Part shown: one piece after another, positions 1 to 5,132 of the stretch
Layout: the number at the start of each line of letters is the position of its first letter
Numbering within the stretch: the stretch's first letter is position 1
NCBI GenBank assembly: GCA_903930665.1
Contig: CAIYZI010000189.1
Coordinates: forward strand, 1-5,132
Source of the DNA: an uncultured beta proteobacterium
GTDB lineage: Bacteria > Pseudomonadota > Gammaproteobacteria > Burkholderiales > Burkholderiaceae
Direction: 5' to 3'
Length of the DNA stretch: 5,132 nt
The notes under the pieces: model-generated
The model's database searches: none
What the model was told of the DNA's origin: nothing
Seen by the model: only the letters and a program-made list of their open reading frames with translations
Position numbers and translations under genes: made by a program

Positions 1-2
1 CG

Positions 3-140
3 CACATTAATCAATTGCGTCATGGAGCTGCTCTTGTTTTCTTAAAGTCATTAATGATGCGCCTCTTCCTAAATTTCGATCGTGAAAACTACCTGAACTC
101 GTGCAAATTCCATTACCCCATATACGAGGGATTGACTTAA
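3..140 (+). CDS. Possible 3' end of an upstream gene, product unknown (5' partial)
   Basis: This frame is open from the left edge of the window for 45 codons and stops at TAA 138-140. The visible peptide begins HINQLRHGAALVFLKSLMMR and ends in IYEGLT. I do not recognise a family from this fragment. The main argument that it is coding is compositional: base composition is mixed up to the stop codon and turns strongly AT-rich right after it, as expected where a gene ends and a promoter region begins. It lies on the same strand as the two genes downstream, so it could belong to the same cluster. The alternative is chance openness. An overlapping minus-strand reading frame (7-243) extends into the AT-rich stretch and lacks a ribosome binding site, so it is the weaker candidate. 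Confidence 0.3.
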   Translation, partial: HINQLRHGAALVFLKSLMMRLFLNFDRENYLNSCKFHYPIYEGLT

Positions 141-164
141 ATATAAAAATATTAAATTTAAATT

Positions 165-194
165 TTGCAATGATTAAAGTTATCTTTTTATAAA
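165..194 (+). promoter_or_regulatory. Candidate sigma70-type promoter
   Basis: TTGCAA at 165-170 could serve as a -35 element (4 of 6 matches to TTGACA). TATAAA at 189-194 could be a -10 element (5 of 6 matches to TATAAT). The spacer is 18 bases. Transcription would start near 201, giving a leader of about 105 bases that contains the inverted repeat and the G run. A second -35-like box, TTGACT at 132-137, is a better hexamer but has no good -10 at 16-18 bases. This is a motif match in AT-rich DNA, so false positives are likely. Confidence 0.35.
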
Positions 195-208
195 ATAGTT
201 TCTTAAAA

Positions 209-225
209 ACCCTAAAAGCGAGGGT
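209..225 (+). repeat. Short inverted repeat in the leader
   Basis: ACCCT at 209-213 and AGGGT at 221-225 are perfect inverted copies around a 7-base loop (AAAAGCG). If transcribed, they would form a 5-bp hairpin near the start of the leader. The C-rich arm could alternatively pair with part of the G10 run at 245-254. No U-tract follows, so this is not a terminator. It may have no function. Confidence 0.2.
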
Positions 226-244
226 ATATCCTGATGAGTTCATA

Positions 245-254
245 GGGGGGGGGG
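245..254 (+). repeat. Homopolymer run of ten G
   Basis: Ten consecutive G lie about 54 bases before the preferred start codon, inside the presumed transcribed leader. Such a run stands out in this AT-rich context. G runs of this length are well-known slippage-prone tracts in bacteria and often mediate phase variation. Here the tract is outside any convincing reading frame that joins the downstream gene, because TGA at 293-295 intervenes. Any effect would therefore act through leader structure, spacing or a bound protein. It may also be a sequencing or assembly length error. Confidence 0.6.
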
Positions 255-297
255 TAGGCCATAATCAGCTCAGACTAAAGATAATCATTACTTGATG

Positions 298-302
298 GGT
301 GG
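298..302 (+). promoter_or_regulatory. Probable ribosome binding site that favours ATG308
   Basis: GGTGG ends 5 bases before ATG308. It is the only G-rich Shine-Dalgarno-like element close to either candidate start. The sequence before GTG299 (ATAATCATTACTTGATGG) offers no purine-rich site at normal spacing. An ATG at 295-297 lies in another frame. Confidence 0.4.
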
Positions 303-307
303 TCGGT

Positions 308-3300
308 ATGCAAAAAAGCTTGTTTGAACGCCTTCAGTGTCAAAGCAAAAATATGGGCGAAAGCATTGCCGTCTTTACAGACGACGAATCATTGAGTTAC
401 CGCCAACTATGGAGTTCAGCCCTTGCATTTAAGATGAAAATTAAAAGTGCTGGTTTGGGCGCAAATAATCTTGTGGCAATCTATGGGGAGCGATCAACTA
501 GTTTAGTGGCTGCAATTATCGGAGTGAATTTATGTGAAGCTGCTTACACAATCATAGAAATAAATGGGTCTATAGAAGAGCATTTATTTCGACTAAGTCA
601 AATTCAACCAGACTTAGTTTTAATCGACCCGAAAATAGATTTTGATACCCACGCAATTACGATTGGCTTAGCGAGGATAAATTTAGCGTCAAGTATTTAC
701 CCGGAGCTGGATTCAATTGAAGAACATCTTAATGGCTTGGAAGAGATTACATCGATTCAAGACCTATCTAGGCCCGCTTATGTGCTGTACACATCCGGAT
801 CTAGCGGATCACCCAAGGGGGTAGTGATTAGCCATGCCAATATTGCTCATTACTGCACATCGATAGTTGCTAGACTAAATATTCCCAAGGGGCTTACTTA
901 CGCCCACGTAAGCACTCTTGCTGCAGATTTGGGAAACACGTGCCTATTCTTATCATTATGGACTGGAGGAAGATTGTATTTGGTAAGCGATAGTGTGCGG
1001 CGAGACCCGCTTGCGCTCGTATTGGCATTAAAAAATAATTCCGTGAATATTTTGAAAATAACGCCAACACATTGGAGTCCAGTGCTGACCATGGCCGAAA
1101 GAATGGTTGAAAGACTACGGTTAAGGTATCTAATTTTAGGCGGTGAATCACTTTCTTCTGATATTGCTTGTAGATCAATCTTATCTGGTGCATGCAATCG
1201 TTTAATTAATCATTATGGACCCACGGAGACGACTATTGGGGTATGTGTTCATGACGTTAAGGTTGACGAAATTGATGCGGAGCGCAATGCACTGGCCATA
1301 GGTAGGCCAATAGGACAAACACAACTATTAATAAAAAACCCTAATGGTGAATATGTGGCCAGCGGCAAGGGCGAACTTTTTATTGGCGGACCTTCGGTTG
1401 GTATTGGGTATCGCAATATGGATGGGCTAACTGACGAAAAGTTCCTTGCAATTCCCGAGAAAGGGAGATTCTATAGTAGCGGAGATATTGTTGAGACTGA
1501 CAACCAAGGAAATTTTCATTTCCTTGGAAGAGTTGACCGACAAGTAAAGGCAAATGGATACCGCATCGAGTTAGAGCATGTGGAGCGAAGTTTAAGAAAA
1601 TTAAATGGCATTGAATGTTCTGTGACTATCTTGCATAGGCATATGAATCGTGATTATTTGCTTTGCGCATTTAATGGAGAGCGAGAAGAAACCTCCAATA
1701 TTCGTGATGAGCTATCAAATATTTCACAAGGATTTATGGCCCCAAATTTTTTTCTAAAAGTAAATCCGTTTCCAATAACTGCGAACGGCAAGGCTGATGT
1801 TGCAGTGATTACGAAGATGTTAATTGAGAGGTTTGAAGAAACCCATTCTGATAGCGCATTAGTAGAAACATTAAACACATCGGATGATATTTCTCAGATT
1901 TTTGCAAAGTATCTAAAAGATGTTAAGTTTAATCAAGATAGCAATTTTTTTGACTTAGGGGCAGACTCTCTCGATGCAATTGGATTGATTATGGAACTCC
2001 AATTAAAGGGATATCCAGTAACCGCCCATGGATTTTTAAGTAATCCTAGTGTGCAGGGCTTGCTGGAAATGATTAAAAATTCACCCGATAAGCCAGCTCA
2101 GCAAAAAGATATTCAACAAAAAATAACAAAGCTCTACGAATCGCCCTTGTCGCCAGCACAAGCATGGTTTTATAAACAAGATTTGCATCAGAAAAATAGC
2201 TGGACTCAGGCGATGGTTTTTCAGAGCAAAATGGACTTGGATATAGAGGCAGTTACATGTGCTGCGAAATTGCTACTTATTGAGCACCCGATACTAATGG
2301 CAAGGTTTGAGAGTAATAAATTTAGAATCTCTGACCTGAGCAATCAGCAGGTTGTCACCAATGTAAATTTGCCAGCCGAACTACTCTCAAATATGAATCA
2401 ATTCGAGCGAATTATCTCCGACAGGTATAAGTTTTTGGAAGGTTTGATTAATATTGAGAAAGGCGCTCTTTTTAAAATCGAGATTTATAAATGTCCAGGG
2501 CAGGGGGATAGATTACTTATCTTTGCTCATCATTTGGCTGTTGACATGATTTCATGGCGCATTATTCTCGATGATCTGATGAGATTTTATGCGTCATCAT
2601 CCAATTTGGGGGGTCTTCTGGGTTCGCATAAAAGTAGCCCTTTTAGCTCGTGGGTAAATCATATTAATTTCCATCGAGAAGATCTTAAACGCGATCTTTT
2701 GTATTGGAACAATAATAAGAAAAATTACAGTCATGATGATTATGGGCTTGAATGCGACTCGCATTGCATTTGGTTAAAATTCTCACGGTCTGAGACGAGT
2801 AATTTATATGCAGGTGCTCGTGCAATAGAAATTCCACTAGATCGTTTGATCTTAACCGCCTTTGCATACCATTTTGGCAAAACCATTAAACGTGACAAAA
2901 TCTCCGTGGATGTTGAAAGTCATGGTCGGATAACGTTTTCTCCGGACATAGATGTTTCAAGATCCGTTGGCTATTTCACCTCTACCTTCCCCATAACCTT
3001 TGACGTCAATTTGAAACTTATGCCATTAAGCATATTTACAAATGAACTCATGAATGTTTTACCTAATTTGGGAGTTGGATATTCAATGTTCCATGAAGAT
3101 TTGAAGAAAGAATCTTCGCCCATTTGCTTCAATTATTTAGGCCCCATTCACTTGGGCATGAGAAATGATTGGGGGTTGCATTCCCTACCACTTAACATTG
3201 GAAATTTACGAGGCGAACTTAATAGACGTTTATATGACTTTAAATTAACAGGCAGAGTTTCGGATGGTCAATTGATTTTAGATTTGAATTATCCGGGGCA

Positions 3301-4615
3301 ATTACATACATCTGAGGAGGTTATGGATTTTCTGAGTGATATCAAACAAAGCCTTTTAAATTTGATGAATATCAACCCAGAAGAAGTTATTGGAAACATG
3401 GCCGTTTCTAGAACAAATTCTGCTGGAATGCTATGGAATGTACCCAGTTTTACGGAAGACGAAAGAGAAATTGTTAAGAGGCGTGAGTATGAAGTAATTC
3501 TTTTAACTGGCGCAAGTGGATTTATTGGTATTCATATATTGCGAGAATTATTGCTAAATACTGATGCAAAAATATATTGTTTACTCCGTAGCCATACTGG
3601 GGAAGAGTTAGAGACTAGACTGGAAGCATCTTGGAATCGATTTTTTTCTATCAAGGAGTACGTTAAATACCGTGATCGCTTGGAAATCTATGAGGCAGAC
3701 GTTAATAAGTTAAGTTTGGGCTTGAGACCCGCTGAATGGGATCTATTGGGAGAAGATGTTGATGCAATATTTCATTTTGCTGCCGATACAAAGTTGGTCG
3801 GAAATGAGTTAGAGGCGCAATCTAGTATTGTATTTTCCACCAAGGAAATTATTCGACTTGCAGAGTATAAAAAATATAAAACCCTTCACTTTATGTCAAC
3901 GCTAGCTGTTGCTGGTATTAATAATGGATCATCCCCATTAGCTTTCAATGAAAATACTTTTGATATTGGCCAAGAATTTTTGAATGGATACGAAAGGGCA
4001 AAATTTGAAGCCGAAGGTCTTGTAAGAGAATTTGCATACAAAGGCGGAGAAGCATTTATTTATAGATCCGGGAATGTAAGTGGTGATTCTGTGAATGGTG
4101 CATTTCAAATAAACGCTTCAAGCAATCGCTGGATTCAATGCATTCAATCTGTATTGTCTTTGGGGAAATATGCATCTGGTTCTGAGGAAAGCGTGGTTTT
4201 AAGTGCCGTGGATAAAGTTTCAAAGGGAATTGTTGCCATAGCTACTTATGAGGGATTTTCAGGCGGAGTCTTTCATGTGGAGTCGACCCACGAGATTTTA
4301 CTTGATGAAGTCTACAAGGCTCTTTCGAGGCTTGGTTGTGATATCCAAGAAATTAAAGGAAAAACTCAAGTTCAATTATTAGAAGAGTCAACCAGGCTGG
4401 GTGAGCCTGAAATTGCTCTTGGATATTTTTGGCTTACAAGGCCAAAGAGAAATATAAATTTTAATTCAGAAGCGACCAATAAAATATTGGAAAGTATTGG
4501 AATTAAGTTTGAGCCATTAGATGGAGATTGGCTTTTATTATTTTTTGAGCGTTTGTTAAATGAGCAGAGCTTGCGATTGATCACTACCGCTTTTAACGAT
4601 AGAAAGATGGCATAA
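308..4615 (+). CDS. NRPS-like synthetase with A-T-E-R domains, predicted aspartate-activating
   Basis: This is a soluble single-module synthetase of 1435 residues. The adenylation domain (about 5-497) carries A3 TSGSSGSPK (162-170), A5 NHYGPTETTI (301-310), A7 YSSGD (389-393), an A8 motif with GRVDRQVK (407-421) and the A10 lysine (495). Its pocket residues D207, L208, T211, K250, I276, G278, H302, I310, G311 and K495 read as an aspartate code. The carrier domain (about 515-588) has LGADSL with phosphopantetheine Ser554. The epimerization domain (about 610-1040) has SPAQAWF (615-621), HHLAVDMISW (741-750), ESHGR (870-874), VGYFT (887-891) and FNYLG (941-945). The C-terminal thioester reductase domain (about 1060-1435) has TGASGFIG with the glycines of GxxGxxG at 1068, 1071 and 1074, Thr1198 in MSTLAV, and Tyr1228/Lys1232. 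There is no condensation or thioesterase domain. ATG308 is preferred because GGTGG lies 5 bases upstream. GTG299 is an in-frame alternative adding 3 residues but has no visible ribosome site. Domain calls are firm; aspartate is likely; the released product (aldehyde or alcohol) is inferred. Confidence 0.93.
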   Translation: MQKSLFERLQCQSKNMGESIAVFTDDESLSYRQLWSSALAFKMKIKSAGLGANNLVAIYGERSTSLVAAIIGVNLCEAAYTIIEINGSIEEHLFRLSQIQPDLVLIDPKIDFDTHAITIGLARINLASSIYPELDSIEEHLNGLEEITSIQDLSRPAYVLYTSGSSGSPKGVVISHANIAHYCTSIVARLNIPKGLTYAHVSTLAADLGNTCLFLSLWTGGRLYLVSDSVRRDPLALVLALKNNSVNILKITPTHWSPVLTMAERMVERLRLRYLILGGESLSSDIACRSILSGACNRLINHYGPTETTIGVCVHDVKVDEIDAERNALAIGRPIGQTQLLIKNPNGEYVASGKGELFIGGPSVGIGYRNMDGLTDEKFLAIPEKGRFYSSGDIVETDNQGNFHFLGRVDRQVKANGYRIELEHVERSLRKLNGIECSVTILHRHMNRDYLLCAFNGEREETSNIRDELSNISQGFMAPNFFLKVNPFPITANGKADVAVITKMLIERFEETHSDSALVETLNTSDDISQIFAKYLKDVKFNQDSNFFDLGADSLDAIGLIMELQLKGYPVTAHGFLSNPSVQGLLEMIKNSPDKPAQQKDIQQKITKLYESPLSPAQAWFYKQDLHQKNSWTQAMVFQSKMDLDIEAVTCAAKLLLIEHPILMARFESNKFRISDLSNQQVVTNVNLPAELLSNMNQFERIISDRYKFLEGLINIEKGALFKIEIYKCPGQGDRLLIFAHHLAVDMISWRIILDDLMRFYASSSNLGGLLGSHKSSPFSSWVNHINFHREDLKRDLLYWNNNKKNYSHDDYGLECDSHCIWLKFSRSETSNLYAGARAIEIPLDRLILTAFAYHFGKTIKRDKISVDVESHGRITFSPDIDVSRSVGYFTSTFPITFDVNLKLMPLSIFTNELMNVLPNLGVGYSMFHEDLKKESSPICFNYLGPIHLGMRNDWGLHSLPLNIGNLRGELNRRLYDFKLTGRVSDGQLILDLNYPGQLHTSEEVMDFLSDIKQSLLNLMNINPEEVIGNMAVSRTNSAGMLWNVPSFTEDEREIVKRREYEVILLTGASGFIGIHILRELLLNTDAKIYCLLRSHTGEELETRLEASWNRFFSIKEYVKYRDRLEIYEADVNKLSLGLRPAEWDLLGEDVDAIFHFAADTKLVGNELEAQSSIVFSTKEIIRLAEYKKYKTLHFMSTLAVAGINNGSSPLAFNENTFDIGQEFLNGYERAKFEAEGLVREFAYKGGEAFIYRSGNVSGDSVNGAFQINASSNRWIQCIQSVLSLGKYASGSEESVVLSAVDKVSKGIVAIATYEGFSGGVFHVESTHEILLDEVYKALSRLGCDIQEIKGKTQVQLLEESTRLGEPEIALGYFWLTRPKRNINFNSEATNKILESIGIKFEPLDGDWLLLFFERLLNEQSLRLITTAFNDRKMA

Positions 4616-4617
4616 GT

Positions 4618-5132
4618 ATGACAAATAAAAGCAGAGTTATTGCTATTTCCGGCGCTACATCTGGGATAGGGAATGCAACATTAGTAAAGTGTATTGAAAA
4701 ATCACACTCAGTAATTTTTGGAGGGCGTGATATCGAAAAAATTAAATTGATAGAAGAGATGTTCAATGGCGACAAGAAAAAAGTTTATGGTTTTTTAGGT
4801 GATATTTTAGATAAAAACTATTTTTCAAAAATAATAGCTTGTGCCAACGAGAATCAACTGCAGGCGCCGGACGCCTTTATATTATGCGCGGGACGGGGTT
4901 TGCCGGGCAGCATTAGAACTTCTGATGAGTTGCAATGGCCGAATCTAATTGAAACTAATTTTTTGGCAATATTAAATCAGTTACGATCTTGTGGGAATTA
5001 TTTTTCTTTGCAGGAAGAAAGAGCTCAACCCAAGGATATTATTGTTATAGGTTCAACTGTAGGACGCAACCTTTCTTCATCCAATCCAGTGTATGGTGCA
5101 ACAAAGGCTGCGACTCACTATTTGGTCGAATC
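4618..5132 (+). CDS. Short-chain dehydrogenase/reductase (3' partial at window end)
   Basis: The first 171 residues of a classical SDR are visible. The N-terminal nucleotide-binding motif is SGATSGIG (11-18), with Ser in place of the usual first Thr. FGGRD (34-38) puts an arginine after the second strand, which suggests a preference for NADP(H). Asp62 fits the adenine-contacting Asp, LCAG (89-92) replaces the usual NNAG, and Asn114 fits the active-site Asn. Ser146, Tyr159 and Lys163 (YGATK) complete the catalytic set. Classical SDRs are about 250 residues, so roughly 80 residues should lie beyond the window. The start codon is 2 bases after the synthetase stop, with only weak upstream purines (AGAAAG, 4601-4606), which suggests translational coupling in one operon. 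Inferred role: reducing the aldehyde released by the reductase domain to an alcohol, or another redox step on the aspartate-derived product. The substrate cannot be read from the sequence. Confidence 0.9.
   Translation, partial: MTNKSRVIAISGATSGIGNATLVKCIEKSHSVIFGGRDIEKIKLIEEMFNGDKKKVYGFLGDILDKNYFSKIIACANENQLQAPDAFILCAGRGLPGSIRTSDELQWPNLIETNFLAILNQLRSCGNYFSLQEERAQPKDIIVIGSTVGRNLSSSNPVYGATKAATHYLVE

Larger units (their letters stand above)
141..298 (+). promoter_or_regulatory. AT-rich leader region upstream of the NRPS-like gene
   Basis: This 158-base stretch holds no convincing gene. It starts with a very AT-rich segment (about 141-200) containing the self-complementary run AAATTTAAATTT at 154-165. 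A more mixed leader follows, carrying a short inverted repeat and the G10 run. TGA at 293-295 closes the frame of the synthetase gene, so that gene cannot begin further upstream. I see no strong intrinsic terminator for the possible upstream gene. Confidence 0.5.

Noticed and set aside
132..160. Promoter built on TTGACT at 132-137
   Set aside because: The hexamer is good, but the bases at 16-18 spacing (AAATTT, AATTTA, ATTTAA) are poor -10 matches, and TATAAA at 142-147 is too close. The box at 165-194 fits better.
7..243. Minus-strand reading frame of 78 codons in the upstream region
   Set aside because: It runs through the AT-rich promoter-like segment, its start codon is preceded on its own strand by a run of C with no ribosome binding site, and the peptide shows no recognisable motif.
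894..1197. Two overlapping minus-strand reading frames of 99 codons each
   Set aside because: Both lie inside the adenylation domain, whose motifs fix the coding strand and frame. They are antisense shadows of it.
2520..2560. Reading the HHxxxD domain as a peptide-bond-forming condensation domain
   Set aside because: The SW after the Asp, the SPAQAWF start, ESHGR and FNYLG are epimerization hallmarks, and the domain follows the carrier rather than preceding the A domain.
1654..2867. Minus-strand frames at 1654-1878 and 2685-2867
   Set aside because: They are antisense to the A10/linker region and the epimerization domain, with no family motif and no independent support.
4131..4150. Near-tandem copies of ATTCAAT within the reductase domain
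   Set aside because: They are two short copies inside conserved coding sequence, explained by codon choice, with no array or flanking structure.
4372..4775. Minus-strand frames at 4372-4584 and 4593-4775
   Set aside because: They are antisense to the end of the reductase domain and to the SDR nucleotide-binding motif, both of which are clear on the plus strand.

Overview
The window holds one very large gene for a compact nonribosomal peptide synthetase (NRPS)-like enzyme, the start of a tightly linked short-chain dehydrogenase/reductase gene that runs off the right edge, and about 300 bases of upstream sequence with a probable promoter and a run of ten G. The DNA is moderately AT-rich (about 40% GC by eye). 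Both genes look bacterial: no introns, a 2-base gap between them, and weak Shine-Dalgarno-like sites. I cannot name the genus. A Gram-negative bacterium with a biosynthetic or surface-modification gene cluster would fit, but nothing here proves it.

Layout. Positions 3-140 (+) are open from the window edge and may be the last 45 codons of an upstream gene. Positions 141-298 are an AT-rich leader with a candidate promoter (-35 near 165, -10 near 189), a small inverted repeat and G10 at 245-254. Positions 308-4615 (+) encode a protein of about 1435 residues with the domain order adenylation (A), carrier protein (T), epimerization (E), thioester reductase (R). Positions 4618-5132 (+) encode the first 171 residues of a classical SDR oxidoreductase with a complete Ser-Tyr-Lys catalytic set.

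How the genes may work together. The specificity pocket of the A domain, read by position against the GrsA numbering, is D-L-T-K-I-G-H-I-G-K. This differs by one conservative change from the published aspartate code DLTKVGHIGK. The simplest reading is that L-Asp is adenylated, loaded on the carrier, epimerized to the D-aspartyl thioester and released by NAD(P)H reduction as an aldehyde. The adjacent SDR could then reduce or otherwise process that product. There is no condensation domain, so this protein alone should not make a peptide bond. The A-T-E-R order, with an epimerase feeding a reductase on a single carrier, is the most unusual thing in the window. The predicted product, D-aspartate alpha-semialdehyde or its alcohol, would be a regioisomer of central-metabolism intermediates. 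The domain calls are well supported by motifs; the product is inference.
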